A stretch of 64,000 bases of DNA, taken from assembly GCF_036788415.1 (NCBI RefSeq), contig NZ_DAIQNN010000010.1:1-64000 (forward strand), in the 5' to 3' direction. How positions within the stretch are numbered: position 1 is the stretch's first letter; each line of letters begins with the position of its first letter. The notes below the pieces were generated by a model. The model was given only the letters and a program-made list of their open reading frames with translations. It was not told where the DNA came from and searched no databases. This document shows positions 8,998-19,781 of the stretch, piece by piece. The stretch is from Rubrimonas sp036788415. GTDB lineage: Bacteria; Pseudomonadota; Alphaproteobacteria; Rhodobacterales; Rhodobacteraceae. The position numbers were made by a program, and so were the translations under genes.

Positions 8998-10278
8998 ATG
9001 GAACTCGCCGTTCTCTTCGGCACGTTCATCTTCCTGCTGCTGATCGGCACGCCGGTCGCCTTCTGCCTCGGCGTGTCGTCCTTCGCGACGGTGCTCTATC
9101 TCGGGCTGCCGCCGCTGGTGGTGTTCCAGCGGCTCAATTCGGGCGTGTCGGTCTTCGCGCTGATGGCGATCCCGTTCTTCATTTATGCGGGCGACCTGAT
9201 GGTGCGCGGCGACATCGCCCGGCGGCTGGTGGGGCTCGCAGGCGCGATGGTGGGCCATCTGCGCGGTGGGCTGGGGCAGGTCAACATCCTCGCCTCGGTG
9301 ATGTTCGGCGGCGTCTCCGGCTCGGCGGCGGCGGACGCCTCGGCGGTGGGCGGGCTGATGGTCCCGCAGATGAAGGCGCGCGGCTACGGGGCGGATTACG
9401 CGGTCAACATCACCGTCACCTCCTCGATCATCGCGCTTCTGCTGCCGCCCTCGCACAACATGATCATCTATTCGATCTCCGCCGGCGGGCGGCTGTCGAT
9501 CGCCGATCTCTTCACCGCGGGCATCCTGCCGGGGCTGTTGCTCGCCCTGTCGCTCATGTTCACCGCCTTTTGGGTCGCGAAGAAGCGCGGCTACCCGACC
9601 GAGGCGTTCCCCGGCTGGCGCATGGTCGGCACGCTGTTCGTCAGCGCCGTCCCCGGCCTGATCCTGATCGCGATCATCTTCGGCGGCGTGCGGTCGGGCG
9701 TGTTCACCGCCTCCGAAAGCTCCAACATCGCCGTCGTCTACGCGCTGGCGGTGACCCTGCTCGTCTATCGCTCGCTGCCCTGGGACCAGTTCGTCGCCGC
9801 CACGCTCGGCGCGGTCCGCACCACGGCGATGGTGCTGCTGGTGATCGGCTGCGCCGCGGCCTTCGGCTGGCTGCTCGCCTATCTCAAGGTGCCGACGATG
9901 ATCGTCGGCTTCATGAAGGACTTCTCCGACAATCCCCTCGTCATCATGCTGATGATCAACGTGTCGCTGCTGATCCTCGGCACCTTCATGGACATGTCGC
10001 CGCTGATCGTCATCACCACGCCGATCTTCCTGCCGGTGGCGATGGCTTACGGCGTCGATCCGATCCATTTCGGCGTGATCCTGATCCTCAATCTCGGCAT
10101 CGGGTTGTGCACGCCGCCTGTCGGCGCAGTGCTCTTCGTCGGCTGCGCAGTGGGCAAGATCTCGATCTGGGAGTCGATGAAGACGATCTGGCCGTTCTAC
10201 GGCGCCGCCGTCTTCACCTTGATGCTCGTCACCTACATCCCCGCAGTCTCGCTCTGGCTGCCGGCCCAGTTCCGATGA
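8998..10278 (+). CDS. TRAP transporter large permease (DctM type)
   Basis: Transport subunit of the TRAP system, 426 aa, with 11-12 predicted helices. Characteristic segments are GGVSGSAAADASAVGGLMVPQM (quoted only in part here as SGSAAADASAVGGLM, about residues 105-120), LLPPSHNMIIYS, and MDMSPLIVITTPIFLPVA with NLGIGLCTPPVGAVLFVGC near the C-terminus. It couples substrate uptake to a sodium gradient in characterised family members. The stop overlaps the start of kdgF, tying uptake to the first intracellular step. Confidence 0.93.
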   Translation: MELAVLFGTFIFLLLIGTPVAFCLGVSSFATVLYLGLPPLVVFQRLNSGVSVFALMAIPFFIYAGDLMVRGDIARRLVGLAGAMVGHLRGGLGQVNILASVMFGGVSGSAAADASAVGGLMVPQMKARGYGADYAVNITVTSSIIALLLPPSHNMIIYSISAGGRLSIADLFTAGILPGLLLALSLMFTAFWVAKKRGYPTEAFPGWRMVGTLFVSAVPGLILIAIIFGGVRSGVFTASESSNIAVVYALAVTLLVYRSLPWDQFVAATLGAVRTTAMVLLVIGCAAAFGWLLAYLKVPTMIVGFMKDFSDNPLVIMLMINVSLLILGTFMDMSPLIVITTPIFLPVAMAYGVDPIHFGVILILNLGIGLCTPPVGAVLFVGCAVGKISIWESMKTIWPFYGAAVFTLMLVTYIPAVSLWLPAQFR

Positions 10279-10598
10279 AGGAGGCGCCCTTGCCCTATGC
10301 AGTCGTCGAGACCGGCCCTGGGGTCGCGCGGCAGGTCCTCGCGGACGACCCCGCGCTGATGACCGTCGCCTTCCGCTTCGCGCATGCGGGCGCAGAGGGC
10401 GCGCCGCACAGCCATCCGCATGTGCAGACGACCTTCGTCCGTTCGGGGCGCTTCCGCTTCACCCTCGGCGACGAGGTCCGCGAAGTCGGTCCCGGCGACA
10501 GCTTCGCGATCCCGTCCGGGCTCGCCCATGGCTGCGTCTGCCTCGAACCCGGCGAGCTGATCGACAGCTTCGCGCCGCGCCGCGACGATTTCCTGTGA
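10275..10598 (+). CDS. kdgF: Cupin KdgF, unsaturated uronate converting enzyme
   Basis: Single-domain cupin of 107 aa. KdgF converts 4,5-unsaturated uronates, produced by polysaccharide lyases, to the linear ketouronate. The metal site is visible as H45-x-H47-x3-Q51 plus H85, matching the HxHx3Q...H pattern of the family, and PGD at 73-75 is the cupin turn. Start is uncertain: ATG at 10275 overlaps the TRAP permease stop, but TTG at 10290 has AAGGAGG at 10278-10284 ideally placed. Both give the complete cupin. It is followed by kduI and kduD, the next two steps of the same route. Confidence 0.83.
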   Translation: MKEAPLPYAVVETGPGVARQVLADDPALMTVAFRFAHAGAEGAPHSHPHVQTTFVRSGRFRFTLGDEVREVGPGDSFAIPSGLAHGCVCLEPGELIDSFAPRRDDFL

Positions 10599-10626
10599 CC
10601 GCGCCCCTGCACCCGAGGACCGCCCG

Positions 10627-11451
10627 ATGCTGACCGTCGAAACCCGCCCCGCAATCTCCCCGCGGGAAGCCCGCGCGATGGACACCGCCGCGCTGCGCGC
10701 GAATTTCCTCGCCGAAGGGCTGTTCGCCGACGACGAGATCCGGCTGGTCTACACCCATTACGACCGGATGATCGTCGGCGGCGCCGTTCCCGCCGGGGGC
10801 GCGCTGACGCTCGACCATGTCCGGGAATGCGGCACGGCCTCGATCCTCGACCGTCGCGAGATGGGCGTCGTCAATGTCGGCGCGACCGGGGCGGTGCGCG
10901 CCTCGGGCGAAGTCTGGACGCTGGAGAAGGGCGACGTGCTCTATCTGCCGATGGGCGCGGGGCCGGTGGTCTTCTCGGGCGACGGGCGGTTCTACATCGC
11001 GTCCTGTCCCGCCCATGCGCCGCTTCCGCCGCGGCTGGTGCGGCTGGGCGAGGCGAAGAAGCTCACCCTCGGCGCGCCGGAAACCGCGAACCACCGCACC
11101 ATCAACCAGTTCATCCATCCCGAAGTCATGCCGTCCTGCCAGCTCGTGCTGGGCTACACGCAGTTCCATGGCGGCTCGGTCTGGAACACCATGCCCGCGC
11201 ATCTGCACGACCGGCGCATGGAGGCGTATCTCTATTTCGACTTGCCCGAGGGCCAGCGCGTCGTCCACCTGATGGGCGAGCCGGACGAGACGCGCCATCT
11301 GATCGTGGCCAACGAGCAGGCGGCTCTGTCGCCGCCCTGGTCGATCCATTGCGGCGCAGGCACCGCCAGCTATGCGTTCATCTGGGCGATGGCGGGCGAC
11401 AATGTCGATTACCGCGACGTCGAACCCGTCGCGATGGACGCGCTGCGATGA
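10627..11451 (+). CDS. kduI: 5-dehydro-4-deoxy-D-glucuronate isomerase KduI
   Basis: Isomerises 5-keto-4-deoxyuronate to 2,5-diketo-3-deoxygluconate (274 aa, normal length). The zinc ligands are recognisable as H192, H194 and E199 (AHLHDRRMEAY) and H241 (WSIHCG), matching the E. coli enzyme's His-His-Glu-His set. The double-cupin fold is suggested by GDVLYLPMG in the N-terminal half. It lies between kdgF and kduD and overlaps the latter by ATGA, so substrate of one enzyme is product of its neighbour. Confidence 0.94.
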   Translation: MLTVETRPAISPREARAMDTAALRANFLAEGLFADDEIRLVYTHYDRMIVGGAVPAGGALTLDHVRECGTASILDRREMGVVNVGATGAVRASGEVWTLEKGDVLYLPMGAGPVVFSGDGRFYIASCPAHAPLPPRLVRLGEAKKLTLGAPETANHRTINQFIHPEVMPSCQLVLGYTQFHGGSVWNTMPAHLHDRRMEAYLYFDLPEGQRVVHLMGEPDETRHLIVANEQAALSPPWSIHCGAGTASYAFIWAMAGDNVDYRDVEPVAMDALR

Positions 11452-12173
11452 ACCCGTTCTCGCTGGAAGGCCGCACGGCGCTCGTCACCGGCGCCAATGC
11501 CGGCATCGGTCAGGCCGTCGCGGTGTCGCTGGCGCGGGCGGGCGCGCATGTCGTCGCCGCCGGCCGCACCCCTTGCGACGAGACGGCGGCCCTGACCGGC
11601 GGCGAGACGATGATCCTCGATTTCGCCGACCCGATGGCCGCGCGCGACGCGTTCTCGGCGCGCCCGGTGGACATCCTCGTCAACAACGCCGGAACCATTC
11701 GGCGCGCCGATGCGGAGGAGTTCTCCGAGGCGGACTGGGACGAGGTGATGGGCGTGAACCTCAAGGCCCTGTTCTTCACCTCGCAGGCGTTCGCGAAAGC
11801 CGCCTTCGCGCGCAAGGCGGGCGGGCGGATCGTCAACATCGCCTCGCTCCTGTCCTTCCAGGGCGGGGTCCGCGTCGTCTCCTACACGGCGTCAAAGCAT
11901 GGCGTGGCGGGGGTGACGCGGCTGCTCGCCAACGAATGGGCGGCGCGCGGGATCAACGTCAACGCCGTGGCGCCCGGCTATGTCGAGACCGCCAACACCG
12001 CGCCCCTGCGCGCCGACCCCGAGCGGTCGAAGGCCATTCTCGACCGCATCCCCGCCGGTCGCTGGGGCGCGCCCTCGGACATCGCGGAGGCTGTCGTGTT
12101 CCTCGCCTCGCCCGCCGCGGCCTATGTCCACGGCGCGATCCTGAACGTCGACGGAGGCTGGCTTGCCCGCTGA
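11448..12173 (+). CDS. kduD: 2-dehydro-3-deoxy-D-gluconate 5-dehydrogenase KduD (SDR)
   Basis: Reduces 2,5-diketo-3-deoxygluconate to KDG; short-chain dehydrogenase, 241 aa. TGANAGIG near residues 15-22, NNAG at about 81, catalytic Ser in IVNIASL, and YTASK. The segment IASLLSFQGG followed by YTASKHGVAGVTRLLANEWA is typical of KduD rather than other SDRs. ATG at 11448 overlaps the kduI stop (ATGA). With kdgF and kduI it completes the lyase-product branch that joins the glucuronate branch at KDG. Confidence 0.92.
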   Translation: MNPFSLEGRTALVTGANAGIGQAVAVSLARAGAHVVAAGRTPCDETAALTGGETMILDFADPMAARDAFSARPVDILVNNAGTIRRADAEEFSEADWDEVMGVNLKALFFTSQAFAKAAFARKAGGRIVNIASLLSFQGGVRVVSYTASKHGVAGVTRLLANEWAARGINVNAVAPGYVETANTAPLRADPERSKAILDRIPAGRWGAPSDIAEAVVFLASPAAAYVHGAILNVDGGWLAR

Positions 12174-13575
12174 GCGCCTCGCCCGCACCGCCCCGCCGAC
12201 GCCGGTGGGGATCGTGCATCTCGGCCTCGGCGCCTTCTTCCGCGCCCATGGCGCGATCTATGTCGAGGAGGCGATGGCGGCCTCGGGAGGTGCCTGGGGA
12301 GTGCTCGGCGTCTCGCTCCAGTCGCCCGTGACGCGCGACCGGCTCGCGCCGCAGGGCGGGACCTACACCGCGCTCGAACTCGGACCGGAGGGCGACGCCG
12401 CGCGACATGTGCAGTCGGTGCAGGGCGCGCTCGTCGCGCGCGAGGACCCCGTCGCCGTGCTCGAAGCGATGGCGGCGCCCGGGGTGCGGATCGTCTCGCT
12501 GACCGTCACGGAGAAGGGCTACCGCCACGCGCCCTCGACGGGGCGGCTCAACGTCGACGACCCCGACATCGCGCGCGACATGGCGAACCCCGCGCCGGTC
12601 ACCGCGCCCGGCTTCCTCGTCCGCGCGCTCGCGCTGCGGCGCGCGCGCAGCCTGCGCCCCTTCACCGTGCTGTGCTGCGACAATCTTCCAGGCAACGGGA
12701 GGGTGGTGCGCGAGGCGACGCTCGATCTCGCGCGCCGGATCGAGCCGGGGCTCGCCGACTGGATCTCCGCCGAGGGCCGCTTCCCCGCGACCATGGTGGA
12801 CCGGATCGTCCCGGCGACCAAACCCGAGGACCTGCTGCGCGTCGCCGCTCTGACGGGCCGCGCCGACGCCGCCCCGGTGGTCCATGAGCCGTTCCGCCAA
12901 TGGGTGGTCGAGGACGATTTCGTCGACGGCGCCCGCCCCGACTTCGCCGCCGCCGGCGTCGAGCTGGTCGCCGATGTCACGGCGCATGAGCACATGAAAC
13001 TGCGGATGCTGAACGGCGCGCATTCCGCGCTGGCCTATCTCGGCTTTCTCGCCGGGCGCGAGACCGTCGCCGACGCTGTCGCCGACCCCGCGCTCGCCCG
13101 CTTCGCGCGCCGGCTTTGGGCCGAGGAGATCATCCCCTGCGTCGCTCCCCCGCCCGGCGTGCGGCTCGACGCCTACGCCGCCGCGCTGTTCGCGCGCTTC
13201 GCCAATCCCGCGATCCGCCACCTGACCTGGCAGATCGCCATGGATGGCAGCCAGAAGCTGCCGCAGCGCATCCTCGACACGGTCGCGGCGAACCTCGCCG
13301 CAGGTCGGCCCTTTCCCCGGCTGGCGCTCGCGCTCGCCGCGTGGTCGCTCTATGTCCGCGGCGTCGATCTCGCGGGCGCCCCGATCGACGTGCGCGACCC
13401 TATGGCCGACCGGCTGCGCGACGCGGCGACCGGTCCCCGCCCCGTGGAGGCGCTGCTGGGCGTGCGCGAGATCTTCCCCCCCGACCTCGCTTGCGCGCTC
13501 GCGCCGAAGCTTGAGGCCGCCCGCGCGGTGCTGCTCGCGCGCGGGGTCGCCGGCGCGCTGGAGACCCTGACATGA
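12163..13575 (+). CDS. uxuB: Fructuronate reductase / D-mannonate oxidoreductase UxuB
   Basis: Reduces D-fructuronate to D-mannonate with NADH; mannitol-dehydrogenase superfamily, 470 aa. N-terminal GIVHLGLGAFFRAHGAIY and the catalytic signature K279-x4-N284-x2-H287 (MKLRMLNGAH). Start appears to be TTG at 12163, with GGAGG at 12153-12157, inside the end of kduD (11-base overlap). Placed between kduD and uxuA, it supplies UxuA's substrate. No separate tagaturonate reductase (UxaB) is seen although uxaA is present, so this enzyme might reduce both keto-acids; that is inference. Confidence 0.87.
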   Translation: MPAERLARTAPPTPVGIVHLGLGAFFRAHGAIYVEEAMAASGGAWGVLGVSLQSPVTRDRLAPQGGTYTALELGPEGDAARHVQSVQGALVAREDPVAVLEAMAAPGVRIVSLTVTEKGYRHAPSTGRLNVDDPDIARDMANPAPVTAPGFLVRALALRRARSLRPFTVLCCDNLPGNGRVVREATLDLARRIEPGLADWISAEGRFPATMVDRIVPATKPEDLLRVAALTGRADAAPVVHEPFRQWVVEDDFVDGARPDFAAAGVELVADVTAHEHMKLRMLNGAHSALAYLGFLAGRETVADAVADPALARFARRLWAEEIIPCVAPPPGVRLDAYAAALFARFANPAIRHLTWQIAMDGSQKLPQRILDTVAANLAAGRPFPRLALALAAWSLYVRGVDLAGAPIDVRDPMADRLRDAATGPRPVEALLGVREIFPPDLACALAPKLEAARAVLLARGVAGALETLT

Positions 13576-14732
13576 TCGAAAGCTGGCGCTGGTACGGACC
13601 CTTCGACCGCATCGCCCTGTCCGAGATCGCCCAGACCGGCGCCGCCGGGATCGTGACTGCGCTGCACGAGATCCCCTATGGCGAGGTCTGGCCGCGCGAG
13701 GCGGTCGCCGCGCGCCGGGCCGAGATCGAGGCGGCGGGCTTTCGCTGGGTCGCGGTCGAGAGCCTGCCGGTCCATGAACGCATCAAGCGCGGCGAGGGCG
13801 ATCTCTCCGGGCTCTTCGCCAATTACCGCCAGAGCCTCGCCAACCTCGCGGCGGAGGGCGTGACGACGGTCTGCTACAATTTCATGCCGCTGCTCGACTG
13901 GACGCGGACGGACCTCGCAGCCCCCGTGGCGCGCGGCGGAACCTGCCTGCGCTTCGACGCGGCGAAGATGGCGGCGTTCGAGATCCACATGCTGGGGCGG
14001 GCGGCGGCGGCGGACGACTATGCGCCCGAGGCGCTCCGCCGGGCCGAGGCGTGGAACGCCGGCGCTTCCGACGCCGATCGCGCGGAGTTGCTGCACGCGA
14101 TCATGTCGGGCCTGCCCGGAGCCTATGACCGATACGACGTCGAGGGGCTGCGCGCGGCGCTGAACGGCTATCAGGGCCTCGACCGCGCGGCGCTGCGGGC
14201 GAATTTCCGCCGGTTCCTTCAGGAGGCGGTCCCCGCCGCCGAAGAACTCGGCCTGCGCCTCTGCGTCCACCCCGACGATCCGCCGCGCGACATTCTCGGC
14301 CTGCCGCGGATCGTCGCGACCGCCGATGATGTGCGCTTCGCGCTCGCGGCGGTCGACAGCCCCGCCAACGGGCTGACCTTCTGCACCGGCTCGCTCGGCG
14401 CCAACCCCGCCAACGACCTGCCCGCCATGGCCGCCGAGTTCGGCCCGCGCGTCCACTTCGTCCATCTGCGCAACGTGCGCAAGGAGCCCGACGGCAGCTT
14501 CGAGGAGGCCGCGCATCTCGACGGCGACACCGACATGGTGGCGGTCGTCGCGGCGCTGCTCCCCGCGACGGCGGGGCGCGACGTCGCGTTCCGGCCCGAT
14601 CACGGCCACGCGCTGCTCGACGACGCCGCGCGCGGGACGCATCCGGGTTATCCGCTGATCGGGCGGCTGCGGGGCCTCGCCGAACTGCGCGGGGTCGTGC
14701 GCGCGCTGTCGCATGGCGCTCGCGATGGCTGA
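13572..14732 (+). CDS. uxuA: D-mannonate dehydratase UxuA
   Basis: Dehydrates D-mannonate to KDG; metal-dependent TIM barrel, 386 aa, family length. Recognisable segments are YGPFDRIALSEIAQTGA at the N-terminus, YNFMPLLDWTRTDL, the metal-site stretch LCVHPDDPPRDILGLPRIV, NGLTFCTGSLGA, VHFVHLRNV and FRPDHGHALLDD near the end. ATG overlaps the uxuB stop (ATGA). Its product is shared with KduD and UxaA and is passed to KdgK on the opposite strand. Confidence 0.95.
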   Translation: MIESWRWYGPFDRIALSEIAQTGAAGIVTALHEIPYGEVWPREAVAARRAEIEAAGFRWVAVESLPVHERIKRGEGDLSGLFANYRQSLANLAAEGVTTVCYNFMPLLDWTRTDLAAPVARGGTCLRFDAAKMAAFEIHMLGRAAAADDYAPEALRRAEAWNAGASDADRAELLHAIMSGLPGAYDRYDVEGLRAALNGYQGLDRAALRANFRRFLQEAVPAAEELGLRLCVHPDDPPRDILGLPRIVATADDVRFALAAVDSPANGLTFCTGSLGANPANDLPAMAAEFGPRVHFVHLRNVRKEPDGSFEEAAHLDGDTDMVAVVAALLPATAGRDVAFRPDHGHALLDDAARGTHPGYPLIGRLRGLAELRGVVRALSHGARDG

Positions 14733-16263
14733 CGCGGAGGGCGCCGGCCCCATCGTCCTCGATCCGTCCGACACGGTCGCGATCCTGCCGGCGCGCGCGC
14801 CTGCCGGGGCCGACCCGCTGGGGCTGGGGCGACCCCTCGCAGGGCCGGTCCCGGCCGGCCACAAGCTCGCGCGCGTCGCGCATCCGGCGGGGGCGCCGGT
14901 GGTCAAGTTCGGCCAGATCATCGGCCACGCCACCGCGCCGATCGCGCCGGGCGCGCATGTCCACAGCCACAACTGCGCGATCGCCGAGCACGACCGCGAC
15001 TACCGGATCGGGGCCGATCTCGCGACGGCGCAGGCTGCGGCGCGCGCGGTCGCGCCGCGCAGCTTCCTGGGCCATCGGCGCGCCGACGGGCGGGTCGGAA
15101 CGCGCAACGTGATCGCGCTGGTCGCTACGGTGAACTGCTCGGCGACGGTGATCCGCCGGGCCGCAGCCGAGATCGAGGCCTCGGGCCTGCTCGACGCCTA
15201 TCCCGCGATCGACGGCGTCGCCGCCTTCGCCCACGGCTCGGGCTGCGGCATGAACGGCGCGGGCGAGGGCGCGGCGATGCTGGAGCGCACGCTGTGGGGC
15301 CATGCGACCCACCCCAATGTCGGCGCGGCGATCTTCGTGGGCCTCGGCTGCGAGGTGATGCAGATCGCGCGCATGCGCGCGCGCCACGGCGCGGCGGACC
15401 CGGACCGCTTCCATGGCCTGACCATTCAGGAGACCGGCGGCGCCCGCGCGACCATCGAGGCGATCAAGGCGCGCGTGGCCGACCTCGCGCCCGAGGTCGG
15501 CGCCTCCCGCCGCGTCCCTTGCCCCGCATCCGCGCTGAAGGTCGCGCTGCAATGCGGCGGCTCCGACGGCTTCTCCGGCATCACCGCCAACCCGGCGCTG
15601 GGCGCGGCGTCGGACCTGATCGTCGGGATGGGCGGGACGGTGATCCTGTCCGAGACGCCCGAGATCTACGGGGCGGAGCAGCTTCTGCTCCGCCGCGCCG
15701 CCTCGGCGGAGGTCGCCGAGCGCCTGCTGGAACGCATCCGCTGGTGGGAGCGCTACACGGCGACGCTCGGCGCGAGCCTCGACAACAACCCCTCGCCCGG
15801 CAACAAGGCCGGCGGGCTGACGACCATCCTCGAGAAATCCCTCGGCGCCGTCGCCAAGGCCGGCGCCACCCCGTTGACCGCCGTCTACGGCTACGCCGAG
15901 CGGGTGGACGCAGCCGGCCTCGTCTTCATGGACACGCCGGGCTACGACCCGGTGTCGGTGACGGGCCAGATCGCCGGCGGCGCGCAGGTGGTCGTATTCA
16001 CGACCGGGCGCGGCTCGGCCTTCGGCTCGCGGCCCGCGCCGACGATCAAGCTCGCGACGCAGTCGAGCCTCGCGCGCGCGATGCCGGACGACATGGACGT
16101 CGATTGCGGCGACATCCTCGACGGCGCCTCCAGCATCGCCGCCAAGGGGATCCAGATCGTAGAGGCGATCCTCGCCGTCGCAAGCGGCGCGCGCACCGCC
16201 TCGGAGCGCGCGGGCTTCGGCGACGCGGAGTTCGCGCCCTGGCAGATCGGCGCGGTGCTCTGA
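14713..16263 (+). CDS. uxaA: Altronate dehydratase UxaA (UxaA/GarD family)
   Basis: Dehydrates D-altronate to KDG in the galacturonate branch; 516 aa including both parts of the family. An N-terminal SAF domain covers about residues 10-95 with a histidine-rich end (HVHSHNC). The catalytic domain carries GYRRADGRVGTRN-like sequence (GHRRADGRVGTRNV), HGSGCGMN, GLGCEV, CGGSDGFSGITANPALG and DNNPSPGNKAGGLTTI. These cysteines and glycines fit the iron-dependent UxaA/GarD dehydratases. A second ATG at 14725 would shorten the 20-base overlap with uxuA. Galactarate dehydratase is the main alternative; the neighbours favour altronate. Confidence 0.87.
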   Translation: MALAMADAEGAGPIVLDPSDTVAILPARAPAGADPLGLGRPLAGPVPAGHKLARVAHPAGAPVVKFGQIIGHATAPIAPGAHVHSHNCAIAEHDRDYRIGADLATAQAAARAVAPRSFLGHRRADGRVGTRNVIALVATVNCSATVIRRAAAEIEASGLLDAYPAIDGVAAFAHGSGCGMNGAGEGAAMLERTLWGHATHPNVGAAIFVGLGCEVMQIARMRARHGAADPDRFHGLTIQETGGARATIEAIKARVADLAPEVGASRRVPCPASALKVALQCGGSDGFSGITANPALGAASDLIVGMGGTVILSETPEIYGAEQLLLRRAASAEVAERLLERIRWWERYTATLGASLDNNPSPGNKAGGLTTILEKSLGAVAKAGATPLTAVYGYAERVDAAGLVFMDTPGYDPVSVTGQIAGGAQVVVFTTGRGSAFGSRPAPTIKLATQSSLARAMPDDMDVDCGDILDGASSIAAKGIQIVEAILAVASGARTASERAGFGDAEFAPWQIGAVL

Positions 16264-16282
16264 CGACCGCCGCTCCGGCGGC

Positions 16283-16909
16283 TCAGTCGCGCCGGAGCGC
16301 GGCGGCCTCGCGCGATAGCGCCTCGATGCGCGCCCAGTCTCCGGCGGCCACCGCGTCGGCGGGCGCCACCCAGGAGCCGCCCACGCACAGGACGTTCGGC
16401 AGCGCGAGGTAGTCGGGCGCGTTGCGCGGCGTCACCCCGCCGGTGGGACAGAAGCGCAGCCGCTGCAGCGGCGCGGCCCATGCCGACAGCGCCGCCGCCC
16501 CGCCATTCGCCTCGGCGGGAAAGAATTTCAGCGTCTCCAGCCCCCGCTCGGCGGCCTTCATCGCCTCGGTCGGCGTCGCGACGCCCGGCAGCATCGGCAG
16601 GCCCACATCCTCGGCGGCGTCGAGGATCGCATCGGTCGCGCCGGGCGAGACGCCGAACGTCGCGCCCGCCGCCTTGGCCGCGCGCACGTCCGCCGGCCCC
16701 AGCAGCGTCCCCGCGCCGACGACCGCGTCGGGCGCCGCGTCGATCATGGCGCGGATCGCGTCGAGCGCGTCCGGAGTGCGCAGCGTCACCTCCAGCGCCC
16801 GCAGCCCGCCCGCGACCAGCGCGCGCGCCAGCTGTCCGGCGCTGCGGACGTCGCGCACGACGAGCACCGGTAACACCGGGGCGATCCGGCAGATCTCTTG
16901 GATGGTCAT
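16283..16909 (-). CDS. eda: KDPG aldolase Eda
   Basis: Cleaves 2-keto-3-deoxy-6-phosphogluconate to pyruvate and glyceraldehyde 3-phosphate; class I aldolase, 208 aa. Schiff-base Lys128 (LKFFPAE), acid/base Glu40 with Arg44 (EVTLRTP), and GAGTLL and FCPTGGV phosphate-site loops. The ATG at 16909 is preceded by GAGGGA. It is convergent with uxaA (19-base gap) and has its own upstream region, so it is transcribed separately from the rest of the uronate genes. It is the last step of the pathway begun by uxaC and kdgF. Confidence 0.93.
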   Translation of the reverse strand: MTIQEICRIAPVLPVLVVRDVRSAGQLARALVAGGLRALEVTLRTPDALDAIRAMIDAAPDAVVGAGTLLGPADVRAAKAAGATFGVSPGATDAILDAAEDVGLPMLPGVATPTEAMKAAERGLETLKFFPAEANGGAAALSAWAAPLQRLRFCPTGGVTPRNAPDYLALPNVLCVGGSWVAPADAVAAGDWARIEALSREAAALRRD

Positions 16910-17145
16910 GGATCGGTCCCTCGAAGCTGGGGAGGTGGGCGGCGCGCCCGACCATACCGCCTGCGCGGCGACGTCGAGAATACCCGCGATCGAAAAGTTC
17001 GACAGGGAGGCCGGGACGGCGGCTGTCCGGGTCGCGTCCCGCCGCGGTCTCCGACGGTCTCGTTCGCAACCGCCTCTCGCACCGCCTCGCCGCAGCGAGG
17101 CGCCGCCGGTGGGCGGACAGAGGGGCTGTGCGGCGAGGGCCCCCC
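16910..17145. other. Intergenic region upstream of eda
   Basis: Gene-free stretch between eda and the pnp terminator. It holds a small perfect palindrome TCGAA-AAG-TTCGA at 16990-17002 and a possible leftward -10 (TATTCT, minus strand, 16977-16982) without a convincing -35. No coding sequence with family features is visible. It probably contains the eda promoter. Confidence 0.4.
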
Positions 17146-17184
17146 GAAACAAGAGGGCCGCGCGAGGCTTCCCCCGCGCGGCCC
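17146..17184 (-). terminator. Intrinsic terminator after pnp
   Basis: Ten-base inverted repeat GGGCCGCGCG (17155-17164) / CGCGCGGCCC (17175-17184) with a 10-base loop, 30 bases past the pnp stop. On the minus strand it is followed by TCTTGTTTC, a modest T-rich run. This closes the rimP-to-pnp operon. Confidence 0.75.
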
Positions 17185-17214
17185 AGGTCGCCGCGCCCGA
17201 AGGGCGCGGGCGCT

Positions 17215-19344
<2,130 letters not shown>

Positions 19345-19465
19345 TCCGTTTCCTTGCATATGCGGCCATCCCCCTGGACGGTCCGCGGCGTCGCCCCTTC
19401 ACGGGCGGGCTCCCTCCGCGATGCGCGCAGCCCGGAGCCGGGAGCGGCGCGCCTCCTTGGAACGT

Positions 19466-19497
19466 CGAAGGCGCGCCGAGCGTCCGGCGCGCCTTCG
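19466..19497 (-). other. 13-bp hairpin between rpsO and pnp
   Basis: CGAAGGCGCGCCG (19466-19478) pairs with CGGCGCGCCTTCG (19485-19497) around a 6-base loop, just after the rpsO stop. No T-run follows on the minus strand, so it looks like an RNA processing or stability element, or a partial terminator, as known for rpsO-pnp in E. coli. Function is inferred. Confidence 0.65.
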
Positions 19498-19511
19498 GGT
19501 CGTCTCGCGCT

Positions 19512-19781
19512 TCAGCGGCGGATGCCGAGGCGCTCGATCAGCGCGCGATAGCGCGCCTCGTCCTTGCCGCGCACATAGTCGAGCAGCTTGCGCCGCTGGC
19601 TGACCATCTTCAGCAGGCCGCGCCGCGAGTGCACGTCCTTCTTGTGGGTCTTGAAGTGCTCGGTGAGATTCGAGATGCGGGTGGTCAGGATGGCGACCTG
19701 CACTTCGGGAGAGCCGGTGTCGCCCTCCTTGGTCGCATAGTCCTTCACCAGCGCGGTCTTCACGTCAGGCGTGATCGACAT
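19512..19781 (-). CDS. rpsO: 30S ribosomal protein S15
   Basis: 89-aa S15, binds the central domain of 16S rRNA early in 30S assembly. Standard length and sequence: SPEVQVAILTTRISNLTEH, HKKDVHSRRGLLKMVSQRR and the C-terminal YRALIERLGIRR. It overlaps the 3' end of truB by 17 bases and is followed by a strong hairpin and pnp. S15 commonly represses its own translation through its leader; here the leader would be coding sequence of truB. Confidence 0.97.
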   Translation of the reverse strand: MSITPDVKTALVKDYATKEGDTGSPEVQVAILTTRISNLTEHFKTHKKDVHSRRGLLKMVSQRRKLLDYVRGKDEARYRALIERLGIRR

